Source of the DNA: Apostichopus californicus
Lineage: Eukaryota > Echinodermata > Holothuroidea > Aspidochirotida > Stichopodidae
NCBI GenBank assembly: GCA_020650975.1
Contig: JAIPMN010000627.1
Location: 1 to 64,000, forward strand
DNA: 64,000 nt
Reading direction: 5' to 3'
Shown here: one piece after another, positions 50,701 through 62,923 of the stretch
How positions within the stretch are numbered: position 1 is the first letter of the stretch
Layout of the letters: the number at the start of each line of letters is the position of its first letter
The notes under the pieces: generated by a model
Databases searched by the model: none
Told to the model about the DNA's origin: nothing
What the model saw: the letters and a program-made list of their open reading frames with translations, nothing else
Made by a program: the position numbers and the translations under genes

Positions 50701-53700
50701 GTCCTATGTTTGTCATTTCACCCAATACGATAACGTGAGACTATATTTGATGACGATCTATTTTGCATAACTTTGACATATCTAGTTTATAACAATCTAC
50801 CGAATAGTGGAGTTGGGAAGTTTTCTAAGTGACCGAAATATTGCAATCTTCTTCTCTTTGCCGACAGGATTATTTTACTATAGTGAAGCAGCCCATGGAC
50901 CTTTCCACCATTAAACACAAGTTAGACACAGGCCAATACCAAGACCCTTGGCAGTATGTCAATGATGTGTGGCTGATGTTTGAGAATGCTTGGCTGTACA
51001 ATAGGAAAACTTCCAGAGTCTACAAGTATTGCACAAAGTTAACAGAAGTATTTGAACAAGAAATAGATCCAATTATGCAGGACCTTGGCTACTGCTGTGG
51101 ACGAAAGGTGAGCCTCAACAAAATTTTGCCAGGGTTCAGAAAATAATGAAAGTGGTCTTTTCTTAATATTGAAAGTTTGTAGTGGCTTCTTCAGTATCCG
51201 ATGCCCTATCACTGAAATAAGTATATCATTGAAACAAGGATGAAAGCAGCTCTTTGAGTTGATGGTTGGATTTTTTTCCCCAAACATATGACTTATTCTT
51301 TAAAGAAAGTTGCAAATAACCAAACTGAGACATCCTTTAACTATTGACTAGCATTTAAATGCTTATCAATTTCAACTCGAAAAGCTGTTGTAATGCAGGG
51401 TATGGAGAGGGGGACAGTGTCCCTATATCATCCTATTAGCCATGGTCTTATTTCTAGTTTTACCTGTGCCCTCAGCTCACCACCCACCCTACTGTTGGGC
51501 TCCATAGATACACACATATTGTTTGAAAAATTAACCCAGGACCTACTTCAAATCATCACAGCAAAAACTGTTGTCCTTTTGGAAATGGGAGTGGTGTACA
51601 ATACGTGTGACCTACAACATCTGCAGTTCCCTCCCGCTCCCCTCAGAAGGTTTGCCGATAAGATGTCTCTGATCACAAGGCAAAGAGTATTAAGGTAGTG
51701 ACTCCAATATCAGAGGAGCTCACCTTGTGTCCAGAGAGTTAAATTGATGACGGTGCTTTACTCTGCCCCGCTTCCGTCCGCCAACCCCGCCATTTTTATT
51801 GCTCATAAAATTTTACTACATGGTAGTTGAGTTTTTAATGGCATTTTAACATCCAAGCATGCCATGTGCATTTTTCAAGCCTTGTACGGTTGATTTTAAG
51901 GGGTAACAAACGTAACTAATAACTTGTCTGTTTTAATAACCTTGAAGGTTTCACGTTACGAGTGTAGGAAGACGTATCGTTCTATCAGAGTATACATCTT
52001 ATAACAAGACAGTCTACCGTAATGTAATATTCCTCTTTCTTTAACAGTATGTATTCCAACCACAAGTGCTTTGCTGTTATGGTAAGCAGCTGTGTACCAT
52101 TCCAAGGGATGCCACCTATCACAGTTACCAGAATAGGTAAGACATACCAGTTTCCTCCTCTTTTGTTTTCATCTCCTTTTGGGTTCGGAAAACAGCTTTG
52201 ATGGTGACACCGTGCCTAACCATGATCTGACTACATTAGCCAAAAGTCAGTGAAGTTTAATGAATCGTAGCATGTTCATTTAGAATAGAAAGATGGTCAT
52301 GGCTCTACTTGGTCATGTTCCTCTTTCATACAAACTAACCCTTTGTGATTGCCTTTACCTGTATCACATCACTACCTTTAGCACATTTGTCGTTGTGAAA
52401 CTTGCTGGTTACATATTTAAATATTTTATTTTAATAGTCTGACAAACACGATACAGCTAAAGGCTGTAGAGATGATTTGACCTGACGGCATAATTTGTTG
52501 TTTTACCCCTTAAAAGTGACCATATTGTCTTGTCTTATTGAATTTCACAGGTATCATTTTTGTGAAAAATGTTTCGCTGAAATAAAAGGAGAATATGTCT
52601 CTCTTGCTGATGATGGTACTGTACCAGCAACGTAAGTTCCAATCAAATCTTTGTTCTCGTTCGTGTCTCTCTCTTCGGATGTAATGAAAAAATTGTGATT
52701 TACCATCATTTTTATAGGGGACATGTGCCCCCCCCCCTTGAATTTGAAGAGAAATTTTGTAAGGTAAATTGATAAATTGGTAAAGGTATGTATCTATGAA
52801 AATGGATTCACAAGTTAGTGTTGTTTGTGTCATAGACATCATTGAACATACAAACAGCCTGAAGTTTCATTCAGTGGCTGTGCTACACTAAGCAGGAGTT
52901 TTAATGCTAAACCCGCAGAAAAATGTTTTCCATCAGTTGTGTCAAGAGTTGAAATGTTTACAGTCTGGAAGTTTTGGAGTCTAGGAAAAGCAAATTAAAC
53001 TTGTAACAATGCAAAATCCATAAGAGTGGGGGTTTTTATGCCAAGAATGCTTCTTATATACTTACATTTATGGATACAACGGTCAATATTGAAATCCTTT
53101 TTTTCATGTTGAGGAAAACAAGTTCAAACACCATATTGTATGCTAATCATAAACTGTCATGTGAGTTATTTCAGAACTAATAACTGGCATTTTTGTTGGT
53201 TCTTTTTTCTTTAATTTTTTAGAAGTATCAAGAAAGACACCTTTGAAAAGATGGTGAACAATGTCCTTGAACCTGAGAAGTAAGTAGAGATCAGAATGTT
53301 TTGATATTTATATTTTTATATTTTCAAAATTGCAAAAGGTTTGCTTTGATATGCATGAATCTGAGACAAGCGTGTTTGCAAAGTGTAGTTGTTAGTGACT
53401 TTTAAATCAAAAGATGTCACTGATTGAAGAAATCATAAATATTTGTCACCTCTTTTGTTGTTATGTTGAGATGGATACCTGAGGAGTTGGCTTAGTGAAG
53501 TGCCTTACAATGGAATATCAAAATATACCCATACCTCACCTCTCTCCATCTCTTTCCCTTGAGTAGTTCAACTAAGTTTTGAGTTGACTATCATCTTAGA
53601 AAGTTGTGAAAAATTGTGTTAGAACCGTTGAAACCCTTGCTTTTAGCACGAAATGAGGAAATCTTGCTGTGACTATCTTTGCTTTGAAGCTACATTCTTG

Positions 53701-56700
53701 GTTATCCTTTGCTTCAGATTTGTTGAATGCCTTGAGTGTGGCAGGAAGCTCCATCAAATATGTGTCCTACATCTGGATACCATCTGGCCTGAGGGGTGAG
53801 TCATTTAGGATCAGAAATGTCTAACAGATGCGGCGGCGTTAACTGTATTTTTATTAAGCGTTAATGACAGGAAGTGAAGTGAATCGTTAGCGAAGGCTCG
53901 TTTTGCCCAATTCTTTAGGGTTGAATACTACAGGGACCTGCAATTCTCTTCCATCTATTTTATATATTGTACACTTGGATCTGGTAATGGGGATAACAGT
54001 GATTTAGGCTTTTATGCAGTACTTTACAAACTCATAATCTGCTTGAGAGTCCTGTATAATAAGTTGGCAGTAATAACAAAAAAGACTGTAAAATGCAAAC
54101 AACTGTAGATGGATGTCGTAATACCATTTCTAGTGCAGTCTCCATACAGACAGAGATATAGTGACTGTCTACTCTCTGTGACTATGTTAGATACTTGATT
54201 TAAGTTACAAATTATCTATGGTATGTGGTCGAAGTCACTTGCTACAATCGTCGCCACCCGGGAAAAGACTAAACATGACTACTGGAAGCTGTTCTCATAG
54301 ACTAATTCACTTTAATTCTTTGTCAGCTACTGGAGAACCCACAGAACAACTACCTGTTCAGTTTGATATGTCTGTACTGTAATGTTGGCAACCCATTCAT
54401 ATCTCTTGCAGCAGTTATTTTCCGTTCTGTTTCATTTTCATTTTCTTCCCTTTGAAAGATGTGATTTTGTACATCTTTGACTGTTTTACTTCTGATATAT
54501 ATGACATCGCTTTCATTCTTTTATTAATGGTGGTTTCCCGTTTGGTTCTTTACTTTCAGATTTATATGTGATGGCTGTAGAAAGTCAAAGGGGATAAAGA
54601 AAAGAGAAAACAAGTATACAGCTAAGAGTAAGTTTCCATTCTTCTTTTTCCCTTTTTTTAAAATAAAAAAACCCAACATCGATGAGATTAGAGCTTTATA
54701 TTGTATAATGGGAGCACTTTGATAATGGCAGTAAAATGTGAAGGGTACATTACCTATGGGTGACCATTCTCTGGGATTCATGTGGGGAAGAGGGGTTGAA
54801 TTTTTTGCTGTTGTTTTTGTTGACTACATTTGTTTGTAGTTTTGAATCATACTTCATTTTTTTACAAAATGTAAAGACATTTTTTAAAGCTTTTTAAGCT
54901 GATATAGATTTGATTTTGAAGGAGTGACCTTTTCCAGAGCAGGACTCATTTACCGTTGTCTACGCACACTCCTTTAAGCATACCTGCCCACCAAGCATTT
55001 ACTGAGAATTTACACATATTTCCTTCTTTTTTTTCTTTCAGAATTACAGGCAACCAAATTAGGTACTCATCTGGAGAATAGAGTGAACAAGTACTTGAGG
55101 GAGAGGAATGCAGGGGCAGGAGATGTCCATATAAGGGTCATGTCCAGCTCAGACAAGATAGTAGATGTCAAGTCAGGGATGAGAAACAGGTAAGAGGAGA
55201 AATATACATACCTTCCCCCTCCCCCCCCCCCCTCCCCCTCCCAATCAGAGTTGACCGACAGTGAAGTTGTTAAATCATAATAGGTGTTTGCCATACTCTC
55301 TGAATTTAACTCTGTTCTCCTTCAATTGCCCACAATTTGTAGTGCACTATTGTCCATTCAATGCTATTCATAAACATTTGTTATACAGGGTACATATGTA
55401 TGTAAACAATGTTTGGGATGGGGGAAAGGTGATTATTTAATGTTTGAGATTTGATATGATTTTTCTCTTCCCATCTTTTTTTTTCTGTCGTCTAATCCAA
55501 TTCAACATTTATTGATCACCAGATTTGGCGAGGACCTTCCTTCCAGTTTTCCTTATAAAGCCAAGGCTCTCTTTGCATTTGAGGAGATCAATGGTGTTGA
55601 AGTCTGCTTCTTTGGCATGCATGTGCAAGAATATGGTTCAGATTGTCCTATGCCAAATAAAAGGTACGTTTGTCAATTCCAAGAACTATTTCTCATTGGG
55701 ATGCAAAGATGCAGCCATGTCAGATCTTTATACTCTTTGTGAAGTCCTTCTCTATTGTCTTGTCATTTGTATAGGTTTGCTAGTTCAGTTTACAAGAGTA
55801 AAATCACACTTTCAACTCACAAACTCCTTGCTTATCTATTGCTGGAGACTAGCTTATTCAAGCCAGAAGTATCAGAAGCATTTAGAACTCACTATTTCTT
55901 CAAATTTCTGTCATACTTAACAATGATCTAGGTAGGAGTTTTCCAGATCCTCATCTTCAACAACAGATCTGCAAGTTTATTCTTTTCAATGTTAGCAGTC
56001 AGTGGTAGCAAGCAGTGACAAAACCTTATCAATAAATAACCATGGGAGCATTAAATTAAAATTAAGCAATTAAATTAAACAATGTAATTTTCTGTGTATA
56101 CAGATCAAGACATTTGTAAAAAACACAGAATTAAGGAAACTGGATTATGCAGATTCTTTTGCTGTTGTTTATAAAAAAAAATTTGCATTTTTTACAAATA
56201 ATGTTAATTTTCCTCTCTCTCTCTCTCCCCTCCACCCTCATTGCCTCCTTTTCAACAGACGGGTGTACATATCCTATTTGGACAGCGTTCATTTCTTCCA
56301 GCCCAGGGCTTTCAGGACAGCTGTCTACCATGAAATCCTCATAGGCTATCTTGAATATATGCAAATGTTAGGGTGAGTACCTTGGGGTTGGTTTGATTTA
56401 CTGACAGTAGTAGGCACTCCCTTTCAAAGCATTGCACCAGATCTTCTAACGTTAAATGTGGTCACATCCTCTAAGTCTGCATTGTTAAAACGAAAAACGA
56501 GATTGGTATTGTCTGCTGTAAATTGTTTAGTGGTTGGGCAGTGTTTCATTATAAAGTAATGTAAATGTGACATTTCAAGTGGGTGGTTGTATTTCATGAT
56601 ATATATTATCTGATGTCATGTTTAAAGTTGTTGGTTGTGTTTCATCACTTAAATACTTCAATGTAATATTTAAAGGAGAGGGTGATGGTTCATAGCCACA

Positions 56701-59700
56701 TTCTGCTCCCCCACCAGATTCACCCCAACAGTATTGCAAAGTGCTGGGGGGGGGGGATGCCCAGGAAGTTGTTATTTTGGCATCCAAAGAGGGAGCATTT
56801 GGTTGGTAATTGGCATCAAAAGTTAAGTGACCACTTCAGCTGCGATTCTTATATTCAAAATGGGCCAGGCTGTGTGCATCTGGTATGAAAATGTTTTTGG
56901 GCTATGCTAAATAATCCCAGTGGAATGGTAATTGTGGCAGCATCGAATCTAGTTGTTAACCTTGAAACTATATTTGCTAATGGTTCCACGTTGGTTTCTC
57001 TAAAGATACACCTGGGCCCACATTTGGGCATGCCCACCTAGTGAAGGAGATGACTATATTTTCCACTGTCATCCAGTTGAGCAGAAAATACCTAAACCAA
57101 AGAGGTTAAGCGAATGGTACAAGAAAATGCTTGATAAAGCAGTCATTGAAAAAGTCATAAACAGCTATCAGGTGAGTACAACTATTGATCCAGTTTCTTC
57201 TCTTTCTCTTTCTCATTCTCTCGGCAAGTTTATGAATTCTTCTCTTCATGTAAATAAACCTTTGAATACCCATCCTCCCTAACATGTTTTTGTATTATGA
57301 CAGAATCTGTAACTGAGTGTTGGAGTGGGTGCACTGCTATAAGTTTGCCTTTCTTGAATCATTATGGTCCTGTAACAAGTGACAGCACCAGGATGCCTTT
57401 TCATTATTAACATGCACTCCAAAGAAGGCTAGGCTTCAGGTTCATCTGATTTAAATGTATAGTAGGTCTAGACTAAGTGTTGGTGTTTGCTTTTGGATGT
57501 ATGCTGTGTATGTTGATGGCTGGCTGGAGGGATAATGCTGCAAATGTAATCAGCTGCTCTCACAAGTGGTTCTACATCATTTTGTTTTTGTTTTTGCTTA
57601 GGATATCTTGAAATCAGCATTAGATGAGAACATTACCAGTGCTGCAGAACTGCCTTACTTCGAAGGTGATTTTTGGCCAAACGTGTTGGAAGAAAGTATT
57701 AAAGAATTGGACCAAGAAGAGGAAGAGAGACAAAAGGCAGAAAAAGCCGCAGCTATCGCAGAGCAGGAGGTTTGTATTGTAAGAAATCCTTATTTCAGAA
57801 CAATGTGTCTGTTTCTATGGGTTGTAATGTGGGTTGGTGGGGGGGGGGCTATAACTTCAGTTTCTATGGGCTGTGATGTGGGTTGGGTGGGGGCGTATGA
57901 CTTAATATTCTCACCAACTTGTATGATGTTAATATGTTCCCACAATGTCCTTCCTACAAATTCAGATTTGGCAAAGATATATCATTATTCATTGTTTTCA
58001 TGTAGTAATATTTGCTCTGTGATTTCCCAAGCATTCAAATCTAGCGAACGAAAAAGACAAACTTGTCGCAGTCTGATGCATTGATGTGTCCATCACACAC
58101 ACAGAAAAAGGAGGGGGAAAAAAATCTATCGTATTTTTCGATAAATTTTGTTACAATGTTAACGTAAGTTTTAATCTTTGTTCTTTCAGGTTGCAAATGG
58201 AAGCAAGAAATCACAGAAAAAGTGCAAGAAGAGCAACAAAAGCAAGAGTGGCGCCCAGCGTAAAAATAACAAGAAAACAAACTTTCCACAGCAAGGCAAT
58301 GATCTGTCCAACAAATTGTATGCTACCATGGAGAAACACAAAGAGGTAAGTAGGAGGAAGAAGGTGACCCTGCTGGGATGGCGATAACTCAACAATTAGT
58401 ACACTTGTAACATATTATTCTGCAGTGACCTGTGAAACTTTTAGATAAAACTTTTGCAGATGATCTTGAAGATATGTCTTTCGTTCCTGTCATTAGACCA
58501 AAAGTTTTGGCTTGTGATGTGAGGAGGTCTCTGTCAGTATATGACTCCTATATACAGGGTTCTTGTCGGGAAGGTTTGGCCAACATCAAGGATAATGATG
58601 GCAGTTACTCTTTTCTTTGCATAAAACTTTCCCAAGTTTGTATTTCAAGAGTGTCGTTTTTCCTTCCGATTACAGGTGTTCTTTGTGATTTGTCTAACCC
58701 CGGAGGACGATGCCTCGCAGAGGCTCCCAATCTCAGACCCAGACAACCTCATCGGTTGCGACCTCATGGACGGTAGGGATGCCTTCTTAACCATGGCTCG
58801 GGAGAAGCATTTTGAATTTTCCTCGCTGAGGCGTGCCAAATTTTCTTCTATGGCTATGATGTTTGAGCTTCACAATCAGGGACAAGAGAGATTTGTTTAT
58901 ACGTGCAATGAATGTAAACAACATGTGGAAACTAGGTACCACTGCACTATTTGTGAGGTAAGCATACCCTTCATCTTTATCATAAGAAAGTTTGTAAACC
59001 ATTTGAAGTATTTTCTCCAATCATCGTGGCGGTTCATTCATATCTGATTTGTAAGATTGGTCATGTCCTCTACAAGGATATCATTCGAGTGATGGGCAAA
59101 AAGATTCACATCTTGAATGGAATCAACAGTTATGCGAGTGCGTAGAAAGAGGGGGGGGGAAAAAAATCATGTTTTGATCAAATTTAGACCAGGTAAAGTA
59201 AGGAGCAATGTTCATAATCCTAGAGACCCTTTAAATTGCATACACTATCCCAAAGTGTACTGCACTTCCTCATTTTGGTGCTAGATGTGAAATGTAAGGT
59301 ACAGGCTACTCAGTTTTCTGGACATTTATGTGGCGGTTGGGGAAGTTTTGAGAAGTAAATCCCATCAAGGCTGCTAAGAATACTATTATTTAAGTAACTT
59401 TCTACAGAAATGCTATCATGTCATTTTGAATTTTGAGTTCAGAGATGCGGCCTCTAAATCAGACCTAATCATTTTCTTTTCAGGATTACGATTTATGTCT
59501 TGCCTGCTACGAAAAGGTGAACCATGAACATAAAATGGAAAAATGGGGCTTGGAATTGGATGTGGGCAATAACAGTAGTCAAAGCAAAAATCCACAGGAC
59601 GCCCAGAAGTTATCCATCCAGCGTTGCATCCAGTCTCTTGTACATGCTTGCCAGTGTCGTGATGCCAATTGTAGGTTACCGACCTGCCAGAGGATGAAGA

Positions 59701-62700
59701 AAGTGGTGCTGCACGCTAAAGTTTGTAAGCGGAAGACACATGGGGAGTGCCCCATCTGTAAGCAACTTATCACTCTCTGTTGTTACCATGCGAAGCATTG
59801 TAACGAACAGAAATGTAACGTGCCATTTTGTAAGAACATCAAGAACAAGCTAAGGCAGCAGCAATTACAACATAGAGTGCAACAGGCGCAAATGCTTAAG
59901 AGAAGGATTGAATTTATGCAACGGAGTGGATCCAGTCAGCCTGCGGCTAGCAATACTCCCAGTGCAAGCCCTGTGTCGTCCAAAGCAGCACAGTCACAAG
60001 CACAGTCCTCAGGAGGTGCAGCAGCCAAAGCTGGTGCTAAACCTCAGCAGACCACGCCTCCCCCTCCGCCCCGTGCAGTGGAAGCAGCCAATCAGGTGCA
60101 ACGTGTGGCTGCTCAGCAGGGTACTCGTAATCCAACCATGGCTCAGCCCGGCGGCAAGCCAATGTCCCCCTCGGGACAGCCCAGGACTCCAGGTGGTAAA
60201 CCACAAAATGCTGTATTAGGACATGCTCTGCATATGCAGCAGCAGCAACCTGTTCCACACTTCCAGAAACCAATAGTTACAAATCAAACAGGTCCTGGGC
60301 CAGGACAAAGGCCTGCTAATATGCAAAACCCAACCAATATGGATCATTGGAATAGGTTCCCTAATCAGCCTGGTCAAATGAATGCTTCAATCAGTAATGT
60401 TCAACAAGCTGGCATCCGGCAAGTCAACTCCCTGGGTCAGCTTAACCTACCTGGAATGTCACATCCTCAGCAAGCGGCTAATTCGTTAGGTCAACAGCAA
60501 GTCGTACAGATGCAACAACAAATGAACAACCGGGTTCAACCAGACCCTGCACTTCAGCAACTTTTGCAGTTATTGAGAAGTAGTAAACAAACACAAGATC
60601 ATCAGAAGGTAAGTCCCATTTCACCATCAGTCAGTCAGTCAGTCAGTCAGTCATATGCTCAATTTAGGTCGAAACTTGGAGGAAATTTGCCAGTCTGGTA
60701 GTTATGTGTGTATTTTTTCGTGCTATTTATGTGTGTATTATTTTGTGTTATTTATGTGTGTATTATTTTGTGTTATTTATGTGTGTATTATTTTGTGTTA
60801 TTTATGTTTTGTTTTTTTTTGGTTATTTATGTGTGCATTATTTTGTGGTATTTAATTGTGTGTTATTTAATGTTATTAATGTGTATTTGTATTTTATGAT
60901 ATGTGTGTGTATTTTGTTGTTTGACTAGTACGCTGCAATTTTTTTTCCTTCTAATTTCTTCTCCGAAGGCTACTCAGCTGTTGAAGTCAAATCCGAGGCT
61001 GCTGGCAATGTTCATCAACAACAGGCAACGCAAATTGGAGCAACAGCAACAGCAACATCTTCAGCAACAGCAGCAGCAACAACAGCAGTTGCAGCAACAG
61101 CACACCATGCAACAGCTGCCACAGCAGCAGAACTTTCAGCAGCAGAACTTACAACAGCAGCTGGTGGTGCCTCAGCAGCAACAGCAGCAACAACAACAAC
61201 AGCGACACCCTAATGCACTCACAGGGCCTGCACAGGTGCAGGCAGGCCAACCTTCAGCAGTTGCATCTCAACCTGTAATGGCAGGGCAGGCTCCTGGACA
61301 GCAGGTGCAGGTAAAGACTGCTCGTACATTTGTGACTTAATAGAATGGTTGTGCTATGTGAAACATCTATGACAATTATTTGATGGGGTATTGGGTAAGA
61401 AGTTCGAAGTGCCTCATCCTTGAAGTTTGGTCGAGCTTCCTTTAATTTCTGTGTGAAGTCGATTTTGATCAAGTCAGTACTCTCTCCAAGTTTCATCCTG
61501 TTTTAGTATCTTGGCATAGTTTCTGGACCACAGTATATAAGGTGGCATTTTATATCATTTGGTATAGTTTACTCTTGCCTTGGTGCTTTGATCTGTTTAT
61601 TCCCTATTCATCTTTTGGAGGGCCAGAGTTAGCTTCAGGTCAGTAGAAGTGACTATCTGAAAACCCTTGGGGGGGGGGGGGCTTGTGTGTAGTGTTACTT
61701 TAATTAAGCTTTAATGTAACTTAAAGTGTTTGCAACGTGGCATGGAACCTTGCTCACTATTATCCTACACTGATCAAACTTGGAGGAGGGGGGGGGGGAG
61801 AGGCAGGGCTTGTTTGTAGTGTTACTTTAACTAAACTTAAAGTATTTGAAATGTGGCAAGGAACCACTGAGCCTGTTGGCTTCCTTTTAAACTGGCTATG
61901 TGAAGGTTTGGTTATATGGCAAGTAACAACTGGACCCTACCTCAGTTTGCTTGTGGTTGGCACTTGTTACTAGATGGTGCTAGTATTCTCTGTGATAAGT
62001 CAATGGAGATAGAAACGGAAATAGAAATGGAAACTGCCAAGTAGTGTCATACTACGTGTCACGTTTTGTCTCATGTTGCCATCTTTCTCCATTTTTGAAG
62101 GTGAGGGTATTTAAACCTAAAGTCCTTTCTTTTTTTGTCTTTACAGATACAGATGACTCCTCAGCAACAGCAACAGTGGCTTCAGAGAAGACAGCAGCAA
62201 CAGTTCCAACAGAGATTTGCCCAGCAACAGCAGCAACAGCAGCAGCAGCAGAATCCGGTACAGACACTGCAGCAGCCATTCCAGCAGCCTCAGATGGGAC
62301 ATCCTAGTTTCCAGACAACGGCAGCCCAGGCAATGCAACAAAGGCGGCAGCAGATGGGAGGCCACGCCCTGATTCAACAAGCAATGCAGCTGCAGCATGG
62401 TATCACCCAGAATGACGGTAGCCTACAGCAATTTCAGTCTCTTATACAGCAGGGTCAGTACCCTCAAACTCAGTTACTGGTCAACCAGGTCAACCAGCAG
62501 AAACCTACCCAGCAACAGGCCATGCTACCCAGCAGGTCACCGCAGCAGGGCGTCATGCAACAAGTCAGGTCCCCTCAGACGGCAAACAACTCAATGGTAC
62601 AAGTGCGATCGCCGAATCCCAACCCCTCGCCGAGACCTCAGTCTCAACCTGCGCCATCACCGAGGACCCAACCGTCACCGTGTCCCGGTACAGCCGGCGG

Positions 62701-62923
62701 CCTGCAGATGAATTCCCCGCACCATCAAATGGGAGGAGCGGAACCAATGCAGACAGACCAACAGCCCATGCTGTCGCAAAATCCAGCCGCCATGGGCCAC
62801 GCCACTCTGGGTGCAATGCCTAATGCAGGACATGCCGTCAACGCCAACCCCGGATTGAACCAAGACAACTTGGATAGGATTGATCAACAGGAAAGACTGA
62901 CGCAGTTGGTGGAGACGTTATAG
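36599..62923 (+). CDS. CREBBP: CBP/p300 histone acetyltransferase and coactivator, 28 coding exons
   Basis: Transcriptional coactivator and lysine acetyltransferase that bridges DNA-bound activators to chromatin and the general machinery in the nucleus. The hand-built model has 28 exons, sums to 7404 nt and codes for 2467 residues; human CBP has 2442 and p300 2414. All introns are GT-AG and every phase closes. Domain order is complete: N-terminal [25 protein letters not shown]1, KIX, SUMO-rich linker, bromodomain, RING/PHD, HAT with lysine-rich loop, ZZ, TAZ2, NCBD and a glutamine-rich C-terminus. Invertebrates normally carry one CBP/p300 gene, so the symbol stands for the pre-duplication orthologue. 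Introns contain a SINE, an assembly gap and simple repeats. The domain entries below give exon coordinates. Confidence 0.97.
43162..44606 (+). CDS. CREBBP: CBP exons 4-5: TAZ1 zinc domain
   Basis: Exons 43162-43435 and 44439-44606, residues about 474-620. TAZ1 reads from [18 protein letters not shown] through [20 protein letters not shown] to [18 protein letters not shown], with the His/Cys zinc ligands of all three sites in place. It binds activators such as HIF-1alpha and CITED2 in mammals. Immediately after TAZ1, exon 5 codes a glycine run from GGA triplets at 44548-44587 (GGGTGGGGGGGGG), not a usual feature of the vertebrate proteins. Confidence 0.95.
44282..44320 (+). other. compact hairpin with hammerhead-like core in CBP intron 4
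   Basis: GATCC and GGATC form a stem around TGCTA. It is flanked on the left by CTGAAGAA and on the right by GAAACGTC, and closed outside by GCCT and AGGC. The arrangement recalls the CTGANGA / GAAA core of hammerhead ribozymes carried by some retroelements, but stem III would be too short. It is probably a fragment of an interspersed repeat. Confidence 0.35.
45270..47308 (+). CDS. CREBBP: CBP exons 6-8: KIX domain
   Basis: Exons 45270-45534, 46465-46582 and 47107-47308, residues about 621-815. KIX starts at [18 protein letters not shown] and continues with [32 protein letters not shown] and [21 protein letters not shown]. The tyrosine and lysine positions that contact phosphorylated CREB (YARK in place of YAKK) are kept. 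The intron before exon 8 contains a 10-N gap with duplicated flanks. Confidence 0.95.
46755..46849. repeat. TA-rich microsatellite in a CBP intron
   Basis: About 95 bp of alternating TATA, TACATATA and ATACATAC units upstream of the KIX exon 8. Confidence 0.9.
47040..47049. other. assembly gap (10 N) with duplicated flanks
   Basis: A C-run, then TGACTAATAACATTTCATTT and on to TTGTTACAAT, stands before the gap at about 46990-47039. It stands again after it at 47050-47100 with one substitution in the aligned part. This looks like two read ends that failed to merge, though a true tandem copy is possible. Confidence 0.95.
47799..49577 (+). CDS. CREBBP: CBP exons 9-11: linker with SUMO consensus cluster
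   Basis: Exons 47799-48073, 48624-48743 and 49166-49577, residues about 816-1084. This Pro/Gln/Ser-rich linker corresponds to the CRD1 repression region. Four SUMO consensus sites are visible: IKSE at 913-916, IKEE at 979-982, IKKE at 995-998 and VKSE at 1052-1055. The third extends to IKKEPQSP, an exact phosphorylation-dependent SUMO motif. A Gly/Lys stretch ([10 protein letters not shown]) follows. Confidence 0.92.
48123..48505 (+). mobile_element. tRNA-derived SINE in CBP intron 9
   Basis: The head contains an A-box-like TGGTTAACGCAGTGG and a B box GGTTCGAGCCC at about 48170. The body has the TGTCCTTGGGCAAGGCGCTT motif shared by many animal SINEs. The element ends in ATAAATTATAAAATTAT at about 48488-48505. 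It is about 380 bp, in the sense direction of CBP, starting only some 50 bp after the exon 9 donor. Confidence 0.88.
50377..51107 (+). CDS. CREBBP: CBP exons 12-13: bromodomain
   Basis: Exons 50377-50495 and 50868-51107, residues about 1085-1204. Helix Z starts at [20 protein letters not shown]. The ZA loop carries LPFQQPVDP. Exon 13 holds [19 protein letters not shown], then [20 protein letters not shown] with the conserved acetyl-lysine-binding Asn in LYNRKTS. It ends [20 protein letters not shown], where the RING region begins. Similarity to human CBP is very high. Confidence 0.97.
52048..54627 (+). CDS. CREBBP: CBP exons 14-18: RING and PHD fingers
   Basis: Exons 52048-52136, 52551-52631, 53223-53279, 53718-53795 and 54560-54627, residues about 1205-1328. 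Cys/His ligands are intact across [56 protein letters not shown] and [12 protein letters not shown]. As in the vertebrate proteins, the RING interrupts the PHD; it restrains the catalytic domain there. Confidence 0.95.
55042..58957 (+). CDS. CREBBP: CBP exons 19-25: acetyltransferase domain
   Basis: Exons 55042-55189, 55523-55663, 56259-56372, 57006-57171, 57602-57769, 58190-58345 and 58676-58957, residues about 1329-1720. The CoA-binding core [35 protein letters not shown] and [19 protein letters not shown] is near identical to human. The catalytic WY pair is present in [12 protein letters not shown]. Exon 24 codes the lysine-rich autoinhibitory loop ([16 protein letters not shown] and RKNNKKTN), whose autoacetylation activates the mammalian enzymes. 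Exon 25 carries [20 protein letters not shown] and the first ZZ cysteines. I see no active-site loss. Confidence 0.97.
59484..60608 (+). CDS. CREBBP: CBP exon 26: ZZ end, TAZ2 and start of NCBD
   Basis: One 1125-nt exon, residues about 1721-2095. [20 protein letters not shown] completes the ZZ finger. TAZ2 runs from [20 protein letters not shown] through [20 protein letters not shown] and [12 protein letters not shown] to [21 protein letters not shown] Pro/Gln/Ala-rich low-complexity stretch follows, and the exon ends with the first NCBD helix ([18 protein letters not shown]). The NCBD is split by a phase-0 intron. Confidence 0.96.
60702..60895. repeat. 25-bp minisatellite in CBP intron 26
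   Basis: Units of about 25 bp containing ATGTGTGTATTATTTTGTG recur with starts near 60731, 60756 and 60781, and degrade downstream. A short CAGT microsatellite (about 60630-60652) precedes it. Confidence 0.88.
60969..62923 (+). CDS. CREBBP: CBP exons 27-28: rest of NCBD and polyglutamine C-terminus
   Basis: Exons 60969-61310 and 62147-62923, residues about 2096-2467. [20 protein letters not shown] completes the nuclear-coactivator-binding domain that folds with p160 coactivators in mammals. Glutamine runs follow, encoded by mixed CAG and CAA, at about 61038-61203 and again at 62162-62253. The tail carries SPxP-type repeats ([18 protein letters not shown]). The stop TAG is at 62921-62923. Confidence 0.95.

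Noticed and set aside
51393-51698. Extra CBP exon in the intron after the bromodomain
   Set aside because: The frame does not match any CBP segment, and exons 13 and 14 join directly in phase with continuous homology.
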